From Canis aureus (Eukaryota; Chordata; Mammalia; Carnivora; Canidae): a stretch of DNA of 64,000 nt. The stretch covers positions 33,050,001 to 33,114,000 of the forward strand of contig NC_135632.1 in assembly GCF_053574225.1 (NCBI RefSeq), in the 5' to 3' direction. This document shows, piece by piece, positions 1 through 11,096 of the stretch; within the stretch, counting starts at the first letter, position 1, and each line of letters starts with the position of its first letter. The position numbers were made by a program, and so were the translations under genes. The notes beneath the pieces were generated by a model. The model did not search any database and was not told where the DNA came from. It saw only the letters and a list, made by a program, of their open reading frames with translations.

Positions 1-440
1 CCTGAATGCCAAGTGAGGAGTGTCACACAATAAGAAATTTTCATGAAGACAAAGAAGCACAATATCCAATTTTAGTTGTTTACCAGGCTGTAAGGAACCA
101 CTCCTTCCCCTCCCTTGTACATGTGATAAAACTGCTACCTGTAGCCACCTTCCATTGTTGTGTTTTGGGGAATTAAATGAAAAGAAGAGATGTTAACCAT
201 GCTAGTATCACCCTGTGCAGAGAAGAGAGAATCACTGTGGGAAGTTGGAGCTAATAAGACCATGACCATGTAATGACCAAGAAATCTTAATAAGCCTTGC
301 CTGGACTGCTGGCCTTCCCAAAATATGTAGAAAGGGACTCAAGGCAATTTCACAAAAATGATAAAGGCATGTCATGAGAAGGCTAGATGACTGGGGAAGA
401 TGCAGGATGCAAACACTTGGAATATGAAAGTGGGTACAGG
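1..440. other. Intron, no recognised element
   Basis: AT-rich single-copy-looking sequence in the last THRB intron. I see no exon, and specifically no part of the terminal THRB coding exon on either strand. No clear repeat was seen either. Confidence 0.5.
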
Positions 441-2767
441 GGAGTGTACCTCAACATAATAAAGGCCATATATGACAAGCCCACAGCTAGCATCATATTC
501 AATGGTGAAAGCCTAGAGGTTTTCCTCTAAGATCAGGAATAAGACAAGGATTCCTATCCTCAGTACTTTATTCCACATGGTACTAGAAGTTCTAGTCAGA
601 GCAATTAAGCAAGAAAAAGAGATAGAAGGCATCCAAATTGGAAATGAAAAATGAAGCGAAACTGCCACTATTTGCAGATGACATGATATTATATATAGAA
701 AACCAAGACTTTTCCAAAAAAACTGTTGGAATTAAGAAATGATTTCAGAAACGTTACAGGATACAAACTCAGTATACAAAAATCTGTTTCATTTCTATAT
801 ATTAATAATGAATTATCAGAAAGAGAAATGAAGAACACAATCCCATTTACAATAGCATCAAAAAGAATAAAATACCTAAGAATAAATTTAACTAAGGAAG
901 GAAAAGATCTATACATTGAAAACATAAGACATTGATAGAAGAAGCTGAAGGAGACACAAATAAATGAAAAGATACTCTCTGTACTCATGAATTGGAAGAA
1001 TTAATATCATTAAAATATCCTTTCTACCAAAAGCAGTCAACAGATTCCATGCAATCCCTATCAAAATTTCAATGGCATTTTCTGCAGAAATAGGAAAAAC
1101 AATCCTAAAATTTGTATGGAAACACAAAAGAACCTGAATAACCAAAGCAATCTTGAGAAAGAAGAACAAAGCTGAAGGCATCATGCTCTCTGATTTCAAA
1201 CTCTATTACAAAGCCATAGTAATCAAAACAGTATGGTATTGGTATAGAAACAGACACAAAGGTCAAAGGAACAGAATAGATAGCCCAGAAATATACTCCT
1301 GCATATATGGTCAATTAACTTATGACAAAGGAACCAAGAATACAGTGAGGAAGGGACAGTCTCTTCAGTAAATGATGATGGGAAGATTGGACAGCCACAT
1401 GCAAAAGAACGAAACTAGACCCCTATCTTACACCATACAGAAAAATTAACTCAGAACAGATTAAAGACTTAAATGTAAGACCTAAAATCATAAAACTCCT
1501 GAAAGAAAATGTAGGTGGTAAGCTCCTTCACATTAATCTTGGTGATGATTTTTGTGGCTCTGACTCCAAAAGCAAAGGCAACAAAAGCAAAAATAAAGTG
1601 GGACTACATCAATTGAAAAAGTTTCTGCACAGCACAGGAAACCAAAAAATGAACAGGAAACCTATGGAATGGGAGAAAATATTTGCAAATCATATATCTG
1701 ATAAAGGGTTAATATCCACAATATAAAATGGACTCATAGAACTCAATAGCAAGAAATCCTACAATTCATTAAAAACTGAGCAGAGGTTCTGCAGATATTT
1801 TCCCAAAGAAGACATGCACATGGCCAACAGACACATGTAAAGATGTCCAACTCACCAATCATCAGGGAAATGCAAATCAAAACCACCATGAAATATCACC
1901 TTACACCTGTTAGAATGGCTCTTTATCAAAGACGGCAAGAGATAACAAGTGTTGGCAAGGATGTGGAGAAAAGGGAACCCTTGTACACTATTGCTAGAAA
2001 TGCAAATTTGTGTAGCCACAATGGAAAATAGTATGGAGGTTCCTCAAAAAATTAAAAATAGAATTACCATATGATCCCGTAATTCCATTACTGAGTATTT
2101 ATCCATGAAAACAAAAACTTGAAAAGATATATGGATCCCATGTTAATTGTAGCATTATTTACAATAGCCAAGATATGGAAACAACCTAAGTGTCCACCCA
2201 TGGACAAATGGATAAAGAAGATATGGTATATACATAGAGTGGAATACTACTGAGCCATAAAAATGAAGTCTTGCCATGTACAACGACATTGATGGACCTT
2301 GAGGACATCATACTAAGGCAAATAAGTCAGAGAATGACAAATACTATATCATTTTACTAATACGTGAAATCCAAAAACAAAAAAAGAAAGAAATAAAAGC
2401 AAACTCATAGAAACAGAGAACAAGTGGTTGCCAGAGGCTGTGGTCTGCGGTGGGCTTAATGAGTGAAGGGTGTCTAAAGGTACAAACAAACTTCCAGTAA
2501 TTAGATTTAAAAAGTCTTGGAAATGTAATATACAGTATGGTGACTATAGTTCATGATACTCTATTCCATATTTGAAAGTTGCTAGTAGAGTAGATCTTGA
2601 AAGTCTTCATCACAAGAAAAAAATTTTGTGACTATATATGGGACAGATGTTATCTAGACTTACTGTGGTGATCATTTTGCAATACATACAAATATCAAAT
2701 CATGTTGTACATCTGAAATGATTACAACTTTATATGTCAATTATGCCTCAATTGAAAAAAAAATTAT
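441..2767 (+). mobile_element. 5'-truncated degenerate LINE-1 (3' part of ORF2 and 3' UTR)
   Basis: The left end enters ORF2 at the reverse-transcriptase domain (peptide-like YLNIIKAIYDKP), followed by the FADDMILY catalytic box at about 670-695. The rest of ORF2 is broken by stops and frameshifts. The element ends in the usual L1 3' sequence and an A-rich tail near 2755-2767. It is antisense to THRB. Several small ORFs here are fragments of ORF2. The decay suggests an old carnivore or earlier L1, not active. Confidence 0.9.
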
Positions 2768-4195
2768 AAACCTGGCTGGATTCCTCACATAGCTCCAGGG
2801 AGCCCTACCGACCCACTGCCCAGTACTCCTCTGTTTGCTCTTTGTGGCTCTGATCAAATAAGTTCACACTTTTAAGTGTCCAGGTATTGAAGTATCTGTA
2901 TTAGTAAAAATCAAAACAGAGTTCTGCTTAATCTATAAGGAAGGCTCAGCACTAATGTCTCAATCTGCTCTTCTTAGTTTAAGCAAAAGATATGGGCTTT
3001 CAGCATCCCCTATTTGGCTTGAATTGTCATTTGTGCATTTTTATTTTGTGTTTTCCTTTGTATTTGATGCTGCTGCTCTATGGATCTCCTCAATCCCTCT
3101 CTCCCTCACCCTTGTCTTCTGTCTTTGAGAATGCCGGAAGAATTCTCCACAGGATCCTTTTCCTTTTGATCCAAATAGAAAATCAACATAATACTGCTCT
3201 GGATGTACTCCTTCACAGGGGAAAAAAAATAAGCTGGGTTTCGTGGCCTCAAAATTCTGTCCTTTGATGAGAGATAAAGATAAGGTGGTCATATAAATGA
3301 CACAGAGAAAATGAAAGGGCATTTCATCATGTTCAAGTGGCACTAAGCATGTTTATGAAGGAATATTTTAAAGGTCAAGGACTGTTTTTAACTCCTGGAG
3401 ACAGAATTTCTTAAAGATCTGTCCTTCTGATCAGTTCCATTTTAGCTCTCCACTCATCACTGCAGGACCAAAGAACTTAGTGGGAGCAGCTCCTGGAAAA
3501 GGCTTTGAAGAGGAGGCGTAGGATACTGTGTAACCGATGCCACACAGAACAACAGGGTGTAGAGGGCAAGGCTGAGATGGGCTGGAGCCCCCGGAATATG
3601 GATACGTAGCTATCACGTGCCAACTGTAAAGTGTCTGGTAATAGTTTTCTGGTCCTGGTAGTATGAAGGAAAAGTGCCCAGGTCATTAGGGCGGAGAAGA
3701 TTTTTAAAAGGTTTTAGGTATGCCATGCGGTTACCAGGCAGTGACAGTGTCATCAGAATCGAGGATGGAGGAAGAATCATCCAGGTAAATATCTGAGAGG
3801 TTTGGTATCATAATCACAACCCTTGCCTTGTCCAAATACTCCCTTTATTTACCTTACTGAGATTATTTGCCTAACAATCTGTTAAAATTAACTCACTATG
3901 GAGGAAACATTATATTATTCAGGAAATAGAAATCCATGTGCTGCCCATGGAAGATAACTGCCAAAATGGGTGCAAGACAAAAACCCTTATTAAACTTTAG
4001 CTCAGGAGTCCTGCTGAAGACTGTGCCTGATACCCATCCTGTCTGTTCAACAGAGAGGTCAGTAAGTTTAGCGAGGCGTGCAGGATAGGCTGGTTCCAAA
4101 ATGAATCTCTCTCCTTGCTTTATTCAGAAGGAGGTACAACTGGAAGAACATTCTAAGAGATACAGCTTTCTCACTAGCTGGTTCAATGTTATTTA
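2768..4195. other. Intron, no firm feature
   Basis: Mostly unique sequence. The minus strand of 3430-3780 has short open stretches in alternating frames that resemble a decayed coding insert, but I could not match it to a gene and do not call it. Confidence 0.4.
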
Positions 4196-4360
4196 AAATT
4201 GTCTTTGTAAAAACAAAAACAAACAAACAAACAAACAAAAATAAATAAAAATGGTCTTTGTAGCACTATGATTTCTGCTAAAAATTACCTTGAATCCCTC
4301 CTCCAGGAATAGAATTCCCACTTATTGAGTTAAATTTTTTTATTTTAAAAGACTGAAACC

Positions 4361-4558
4361 GGGATCCCTGGGTGGCGCAGCAGTTTAGCGCCTGCCTTTG
4401 GCTCAGGGTGTGATCCTGGAGACCCGGGATCGAATCCCACGTCGGGCTCCCGGTGCATGGAGCCTGCTTCTCCCTCTGCCTGTGTCTCTGCCTCTTTCTC
4501 TGTGACTATCATAAATTAAAAAAAAAAAAAATTCTAAAAAAATAAAAATAAAAAAAAT
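4361..4558 (+). mobile_element. Young canine SINE (SINEC_Cf type)
   Basis: A full-length tRNA-derived head GGGATCCCTGGGTGGCGCAG, a B-box-like GATCGAATCCC, a CT-rich middle and an A-rich tail. It is flanked by a perfect 14-bp target duplication AAAAGACTGAAACC at 4347-4360 and 4559-4572. It is antisense to THRB. Good head match and perfect duplication indicate a recent insertion. Confidence 0.95.
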
Positions 4559-4826
4559 AAAAGACTGAAACCCAGAGAAGATAAGGGGTTGACTCAAGGT
4601 CACATAGGGAATTCTTAGATAAGCTATTCACTCTATTTCTTTAAAAATAATTCTCCTGAAGGACCGAGGACCCTGGTTTCTCACTGATTGTTGACTGGAA
4701 ACCACCCTCAGCTCTGAGAGGCCACATTCAGGTCCCTATCATGTGAGCTTTCCCGATATGGCTGCTTACTTCAGCCAGCCAGCCAGCAAGGGGAGTTTCT
4801 GGAGCAAGTCTGTTAGCAAGAGAGAA

Positions 4827-5010
4827 TTTTTTTTTTTTTTAAGATTTTATGTATTTATTCATGAAAGAAATGCAAAGAGAGAGGCAGAAACATAGGCAGA
4901 GGGAGAAGCAGGCTTCCTGTGGGGCCTGATACGGGACTTGATCCCAGGACTCTGGGATTACAACCTGAGTTGAAGGCAGATGCTCAACCACTGAGCCACC
5001 CAGGTGCCCC
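4827..5010 (-). mobile_element. Canine tRNA-derived SINE
   Basis: T-tract then AAGATTTTATGTATTTATTC, GAGAGAGGCAGA motif and a CCACCCAGGTGCCCC end, which is the reverse complement of the SINE head. It is in the same sense as THRB and moderately diverged. Confidence 0.88.
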
Positions 5011-5643
5011 AAAAGGGAATCTTATATAACGTAATGTAACCTAATCACAAGGAGGTGGCATTGAATTCATCGTATTCTACTGAAGCAAGTTACTGGTTCT
5101 GCACACACTCAGCAGGAGGGGATTGTACAAAGGTATAAACATCTGAAGGTGGGGAACATGGGAGGCCTCCTACGGCTTGTCCGCCACAGCATACAACAGG
5201 GTGCCTTATGCTATTTTATCTACTTATGTTTATATTTTAGATTTTTCCTAATAAAAATAATTTTTTTATAAGTCTGCCATACCTAAATGTTCTGTAGCAA
5301 ATACATTTCAAGATGAGCTTAAAAAAAAAAAAAAAAAGAAGGAATTCTACTGAGTGAACCAGGAAGCACGAACTCTATAAAGGATTCTCATTGTACTTAT
5401 GACCGAAAATTTATCCATCTATTTAGTCATTGATCCAATAAACATTTCAAATTCTACTAAACACTGGCCTAAGCAGTAGGTGTACAACTAGACACATTTC
5501 TGTCCTCAAAAAATAAACAATCCAGAGGTAGAGGCGGATAAGGTAAGCTGACAACTATAGTGCAGAGTGACAAGTGCTGAGGCACAGCTAAACTGAGGGT
5601 ACTCTGTAAAGGCACAGGTGGCCTTTGAAACTGCCTATTTATA

Positions 5644-5827
5644 ATTTTTAAAAAATTTATTTATTTATTTGAGAGTGTGTGTGTGTGCATGTGGGGGGAG
5701 AAGGAGACAAGCAGACACCCCACTGAATGGGGAGCTGGATGTGGAGCTTGATCCCAGGACCCTGAGATCATGACCTGAGCTAAAACAGAGTCAGCTGCTC
5801 AACCTAACTGAACCACCCAGGTGCCCC
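5644..5827 (-). mobile_element. Older carnivore tRNA-derived SINE
   Basis: TTATTTATTTATTTGAGA tail end, CTTGATCCCAGGACCC body and CCACCCAGGTGCCCC head, all in reverse complement. A short GT repeat has grown in the middle. More diverged than the SINEC_Cf copies. Confidence 0.82.
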
Positions 5828-5959
5828 ACTTACCTTCTATTTAAAGACTAGCTTTCCTTAAAGGATCTGACATATTTTGCATTTCTTATTTATGAGATGA
5901 TCTCTGAAGAGAGAAGTGTCAGAATTATTATTCATTTTTCACTGAAGGAGTCTGGAGCC

Positions 5960-6315
5960 CTGATAATGAGCTCAGGGTAGGTTAAAGATGGCTGCAAATT
6001 TTTTGCCATTCCTCCCATCTAGAGGTGGGCTCTTGACTCTGGGCTGGTGCTGGGGCTTTTTTGGACCAATAGTATGTGGCAGAAGTGATGCTATATGACT
6101 CAAACCTGGGCCTTAAGACATCTGCAACATGTGCTTCGAATTCTCCTTCTTGGAATCCACCAGCCATGTAAGAGTGCAACTAGCTTTCCAGAGGAGAGGC
6201 TGCATGGAGAGAGGCCTGAAGCTGTGTTTGATGTCTCAGCCCCAACCCCTACCATCTGTGGATGCTTTAAGCCACTAAATTTTGGAGTGGTGTGCGAGAT
6301 AGCAATAAAAACCTG
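5960..6315 (+). repeat. Ancient mammalian interspersed repeat, family uncertain
   Basis: Runs such as GACCAATAGTATGTGGCAGA and TTTAAGCCACTAAATTTTGG are recurring mammalian repeat sequence in my memory, but I cannot assign the family safely. The ORFs of 65-73 codons here are unlikely to be genes. Confidence 0.4.
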
Positions 6316-6762
6316 AAACTTAAGTTGTAGCTAAGCCATAAACAAATTTTAGCTTTTCCTCATGATTTCCTCAACCAGAACTTAACACAGAGTGGTGTGG
6401 TCACTCATACCCATATCCTGGGTACATAAAACCAGAAGAGGGTGAAGTTGGCCAATGACGGTAAGTCAGGCTGGGTAGTGTCCATTGAAGGTAGACCATT
6501 TCATAGAGTCTTTAAAATGGCTCCTTTGGGTCCTTCCTACTACGCTGGAGGAGTGCAGGAAGCATCAGATACCTGACACCCCCCTTCAGTTCCCAGGTCA
6601 TTGGCAAACCCCCAATTGCTTGCTGAAGGAGAGTGAGCTATGATTCTGAAACTAAAGGGGGGCAGTGGGGGAGGGATCAGGAACTTTTATCAAGTGATTT
6701 GAATTAGCATCAGACAAGCAAAAGCTCTTTGGTCTCCCAGTAATGTGTCTGGGAGTACTCAC

Positions 6763-7021
6763 CTGAAGACATCAGCAGGACGGCCTGAAGAAGGGCTACT
6801 TCAGTGTCATCCAGGTTGAAAGAAGACAGTGACATGCCCAGGTCAAAGATGGCATCTGACACCACCCCAAGACCCCCGTTCTTCAGCTGGCCCCGCGTCA
6901 CTGCCATTTCCCCATTCAAGGTTAAAGTCTCGCTTTCTGGGTCATAGCGCACAGCAGCTCGAAGGGACATGATCTCCATGCAGCAGCCTTTGAGGAGGAT
7001 TATCTGGTCTTCACATGGCAG
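6763..7021 (-). CDS. THRB: THRB exon: ligand-binding domain B (helices 4-7)
   Basis: A 259-bp exon encoding LPCEDQIILLKGCCMEIMSL through LLQAVLLMSS plus one base. It holds the second half of the nuclear-receptor signature (LPCEDQIILLKG), with charge-clamp Lys306. The ligand contacts Arg316 and Arg320 (SLRAAVRYD) and Asn331 (TLNGEM) are also here, as is Arg338 (VTRGQ), a known resistance-to-thyroid-hormone hot spot; numbering is that of TRbeta1. The acceptor is TTTTTTTCAG/CTGCCA and the donor TCTTCAG/GTGAGT. The next exon should begin by completing an Asp codon and lies outside the window. Confidence 0.98.
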
Positions 7022-7835
7022 CTGAAAAAAACCAGCCCATATCAGCAAGAACAAGTGCACAGACGTCAGTGAGGAATAACATGCAGTATCTTAATAGCAA
7101 CAGGGACCACATCCTGTGATCAACATCGGTCCTGCACTCTTTGGGCCTCTGGCTTTCCCTTCCTTCCTACTCAGCTGTAGACTCTCAACAACCATTTTTC
7201 ATACTCCAAGCTGGTCACTGATTTTAATGTCAGTACTCTGCCTTTCTTTTATGATGGATATAGATCTCCAACTAGGATTGCAGTCCTGTGTGAGATTGTG
7301 CTACTAATCCCTTACTCTGGGGGTTTGTATAATAACACCAACTGATCGCTGCTTGAGAACGTGGTTTATGTTAAGCTTACCACATTTCTCACAGTGGCTG
7401 GCAATTCTGCTTCTCTTTGATTTTTGAAGCAAGTTTGCTTCTCGGGTCTCTCAAAAGGCACAAAAGGAGAAGGTCGCTGGTAGAAGAGTGTTGCCCTAGA
7501 GATCCAGAGATGTAAAAGCGTTGGCCCAGGTCACCCAGTGAGTTAGAGGCAGAGGTGAGACTAGAATTCAGACCTCCTGGCTCCTAGGGTTATGTTCTCA
7601 GGACTTCAGGCACCAGAATTACTCCACACACTGGATTTCTCTGCCAGTGCTATAATCTCATTTTAAGCATCCTTGGTTGCCTTGTTAATTTGGATTTGTG
7701 ATAATGTGATAATATTTATAATAAACTTAAAAAAGTACTTTGTTAGCAAAATAACAAAAAAAATCAGAGTTTTACCTTCTGGCGGGAGAGAATGTTTAAT
7801 TAAAAGCCATTATCAAAATAGTTTGAAAGGCTATT

Positions 7836-8056
7836 AGTTAATGGATATTTTTGATGAATTGGGCATTGTGCTAAGATTTTACGTGTGTCACCTTACTTAA
7901 CCTTCACAGCAATACAGTGAAGTAAATATTCTAATTCCAATTTCATTTACAGAAGTGGAAATCCAGGCACTGAGAGGTTGAGTAACATGCTAAGGGGTCA
8001 CATGAGGGTTTTGTGGGTGAGGCTAGGATTTGAAGCTAGATCTTTCAGAATCCAAT
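7836..8056 (-). repeat. MIR element
   Basis: Reverse-complement MIR: GCATTGTGCTAAG near the start, TTTACAGAAGTGGAAATCCA in the middle and GCTAGGATTTGAAGC near the end. Diverged, as expected for this old family. Confidence 0.65.
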
Positions 8057-8082
8057 GCAAAAAAAAAAAGAATCCAATGCAA
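8047..8082 (+). repeat. Tail-only insertion scar (A tract between direct repeats)
   Basis: AGAATCCAATGCAA occurs at 8047-8060 and again at 8069-8082, with only A bases between. This is the structure expected of a retrotransposed cDNA reduced to its poly(A) tail. Confidence 0.65.
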
Positions 8083-9206
8083 AGAGAAGAGAACACACTC
8101 TTTTGAAGTACTGAGGATATGACTAGGTTTCCATAAACAATGAATATGTAAATTATACATAATTATTATCTTTTCATTAAATCAGGTACAAATTCTTTTG
8201 GGGCAGTACTCTTGGCAAGACTCACCTAGTTCAATTTTGGTTGTTACATAAAAGTGAAAGTAATATACTTAATTACATTTAAAATGCTGGGTATTTCATA
8301 TTTTTTTGCTAACTCGACCTAGCCACCTTACCATTTAATCTCAAATTACTTAGCTTTTTCTACAGAATAAAAGTCATTTCATATTTGGTTCTGGAATATA
8401 TACATGGGAATTCTCTCCTTCCATTCATTAAAGAAAAAAAAATCACTGTGATTTGCTTTTATTTAGGTTCTAATTTGTATTCCTTGATTATATCCTTGGA
8501 TTTCTGGCCCAAGATCATCGTAGGAAATAGGAAACCCCGAGCTTAGATGTATCCATCACCAGTAAGATGGAGAATTGACCCAATTAGGTGGAGGCTGGCT
8601 TGAATGCCTATGGGGAACAGGGAATATTCAGCCTCATGAGGATCACCTGAGGGCTTGTGAATCATATTGCTGGTCCTACTCTCTGAGTTTCTGTATTCTC
8701 CAAGTTCCCAGGGTATGCTTCTGCTATTGTTTCAGGGATCCCACTCTTGAGAATCACTGACATGGAATAGCAGAGAGAAATTACCAATCAGATCAAAGCA
8801 TTTATTTATTTTTTTAAATTGTCACAAAGAATGAAATTTGGGCAGACCTTGTCTTTGTAGCCAAATCTGGTTGTAGATGAAGTAGAGGAATTCTTTTTAA
8901 AACTGTTTGGTGCAGATTTAAATAAAAGCTGAATGAGTATTTGTCAAGGATCACCAATGGTTTAAAAACTAGGCCAGATGCCTTTCCCTTTTAGAAAGGT
9001 TTGTAGGATGCTGGTGAGATTTGTTTCAACATGTGGGCAAATGATCTTGGTCACCTACCACAATACTTTCATTGTGAGAGCACTACACGAAGGGCCTGAC
9101 AGGCAGAGGCAGGGACACTCCCACAGACTCTTCCTGTCTCTTTGGGAGAGCATCACTCAGGTTGATTGGCAAAGATGACAGTGCTCTGCACTCCAAAAGT
9201 GAGTCT

Positions 9207-9375
9207 TTTTTAAAAAAAATTATTTATTTATTTGAGACAGAGAGAGAGTGGGAGAGAGCATGAGTTGGGGTAGGGGCAGAGGGAGACGGAAAAGCAGACT
9301 CCTCATTGAGCAAGGGAGCCTGACAAAGGTTTGATCCCAAGACCCTGGGGAAGGCAGATGCTTAACTGAGCCCCC
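9207..9375 (-). mobile_element. Older carnivore tRNA-derived SINE, head damaged
   Basis: AAATTATTTATTTATTTGAG tail side, GGGGCAGAGGGAGA middle and TTTGATCCCAAGACCCTG. The head end is short (CTTAACTGAGCCCCCA), with an internal deletion of the usual TGACCTGAGC part. Confidence 0.78.
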
Positions 9376-10289
9376 AGAAGTGATTCTTAATGTGCGTTTT
9401 TGGCAGTTCTGTCAGAAATGACTTTAGATCTTTGAAGCCCTGAGTATCCACCAATCTTGCTGGTGGATTGGCATGGATCTTAGCAGAAAATTAATGTGAG
9501 TGCAATTTGAATAGCATATGTACCAAACTGCCTCTGGCAGGAAAACTCTGGCTTTCGCAACCACCTGGGATTTCCAACCCACTCCATAGGCAGCTCAGGA
9601 GCCCACACCGGTCACTTCCCTCTTTGGGGCTCTAATGAGAGGAAGAAAGGCTAAAGGTCCTCAGGAGGTCACAAACACCACAAACACATGCATCTCTGCT
9701 GTAAAAGCAGCCCCCCCTTTTATTTCGCAATTTGGAGATGGTGGAAAGGAGACAGAATCATGACTTTGAAGCAGGATTAAACTTCTAAGGGAAACTTGAA
9801 GAGAGAAACTTGCCACAATCCATGCTTGAAAGGTTCTGTGTTGACCCTTTACCCTTGTCCTGGCCATATGTGTTTGGTGTGTTTGTTATTGGTGGTGGAG
9901 ATGGCTTTTCTTTCTTCTTAAACTGAAATATCTGTGGTTAGTTTACACAAGTTTTACATTTTCTAAGAAATCTTTTGTTGGTATTCAAAGGGGAACACAT
10001 GACTAATAGTACAGCTTGCATTGCAGGGGTAGCATACTCAATAGAGCTTTCCTTCAGACACCAAGGATGAGGGACATGGGACACACCCCAGAGAGAGAAA
10101 GAAAGGTCCAGAAAAATATACTTGACACAGTGAACAAAAAAGAAAGATGACACCCAGAGTCAGAGGAACAAGCACCCTTGGCACAACTGTGAGAGTGTAT
10201 AACCCTTCTTGAGAGCAATCTGCCAACACATCTCAGAAGCCTCAAAAGGAGGAAACAGCCACACAACTGTTCTGCTAGGATATGTAGCG

Positions 10290-10480
10290 GAAAGCATATT
10301 GACTTTGACTCAAGCCATGGCCCTGTGTTTGGATAAGTTAATCTCTTTGATCTTAGTTTCCCCCATCTATAAAATGGGCTTAATTCCAGGTATCCTGCAA
10401 ATGTTATAAGGAGTGGATTTAATGTGGGCAGAGTTGAGCATGGTAACTGGGACATTGTAGGTGCCAAATGAACAGAAGTT
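10290..10480 (+). repeat. MIR element
   Basis: Forward MIR features: GTTTCCCCCATCTATAAAAT, a following GGATTTAATG, and GTAGGTGCCAAATGAA near the 3' end. Confidence 0.6.
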
Positions 10481-10742
10481 ATTGCTGTCATACTTCCCTA
10501 TACCTGGGGTCAGTGAATAGACAGGATCTTCTGCCTCATGTGGACAAGCTAATAAATGATGATTGAATAGAGAAGGTAGGGAAATAAAGATGAAACAGTG
10601 CAAGTTTTTGTTTTGTACTGACATTGCTTTATGTGACTAAGTCCCAACTAATTAATATTAAATTATAAATAATACCCAGTATTCCTGGAAATTGATGGAA
10701 CTATAATGAAAAATAATGCAGAAGAAAAAACAATTTCCTTAC

Positions 10743-10889
10743 CTCACAAAACATAGGCAACTTTTTGGCAAAATCCACCACTCTGGTAATTGCTGGTGTG
10801 ATGATTTTTGTAAAATGGCTGAAGGCTTCCAAGTCAACCTTTCCACCTTCTGGGGCATTTACTATTGGTGCTTGTCCAATATCTTCTGG
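10743..10889 (-). CDS. THRB: THRB exon: ligand-binding domain A (helices 2-3)
   Basis: A 147-bp, phase-0 exon of exactly 49 codons, reading PEDIGQAPIVNAPEGG through FAKKLPMFCE. It contains TPAITRVVDF, whose Arg is Arg282 in TRbeta1 numbering (T3 carboxylate pocket), and the Lys of AKKLPMF that is charge-clamp Lys288 in the coactivator groove. The nuclear-receptor signature helix continues into the next exon. The acceptor is CTTCTTAG/CCAGAAG and the donor GTGAG/GTAAGG. Because the length is a multiple of three in phase 0, skipping it would keep the reading frame but remove ligand-pocket residues. A SINE sits only 26 nt upstream of the acceptor (see the separate entry at 10916-11096). Confidence 0.98.
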
Positions 10890-10915
10890 CTAAGAAGGAG
10901 AAACAAGAAAGATTT

Positions 10916-11096
10916 GTTTTATTTTAAAAAATATTTTATGTATTTATTCGTGAGAGAGAGAGAGAGAGGCAGAGACACAGGCAGAGGGAGAAGCAGGCTC
11001 CATGCAGGGAGCTCAACGTGGGACTCGATCCTGGGTCTCCAGGATCACAACCTGGGCTGAAGGTGGTGCTAAACCGCTGAGCCACCCGGGCTGCCC
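10916..11096 (-). mobile_element. Canine SINE immediately upstream of a THRB acceptor
   Basis: A complete SINEC-type element in reverse complement: tail side ATTTTATGTATTTATTCGTG, a GA run, GACTCGATCCTGGGTCTCC and the head end CCACCCGGGCTGCCC. It has a perfect 14-bp target duplication AACAAGAAAGATTT at 10902-10915 and 11097-11110. It is in THRB sense, with its A-tail toward the exon. Only 26 nt, made of the duplicated target and CTCCTTCTTAG, separate it from exon 10889-10743. It therefore occupies the usual branch-point zone. Confidence 0.95.

Larger units (their letters stand above)
7022..10742 (-). other. THRB intron between LBD exons A and B
   Basis: A 3721-bp intron. It holds MIR-like pieces (7836-8056, 10290-10480), a SINE (9207-9375) and a tail-only insertion scar (8047-8082). 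The rest is unique, with no other gene or RNA seen. Confidence 0.8.

Noticed and set aside
689..2031. Several ORFs of 60-100 codons
   Set aside because: Fragments of a broken L1 ORF2 or its opposite strand.
3431..3780. Minus-strand open stretches resembling a decayed processed pseudogene
   Set aside because: Frames shift, no intact domain, and no parent gene recognised. Not enough to call.
4361..4558. Possible tRNA gene
   Set aside because: The tRNA-like boxes belong to the SINE head; there is no cloverleaf-forming tRNA gene.
4403..4603. SINE-internal ORFs containing RERGRDTGRGRSRLHA-like peptides
   Set aside because: This peptide recurs in SINE copies throughout the window (also at 10716-11060 and 56487-56786) and is a SINE translation, not a gene.
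10716..11060. Plus-strand ORF of 114 codons
   Set aside because: Runs through the THRB LBD exon on the wrong strand and into a SINE.
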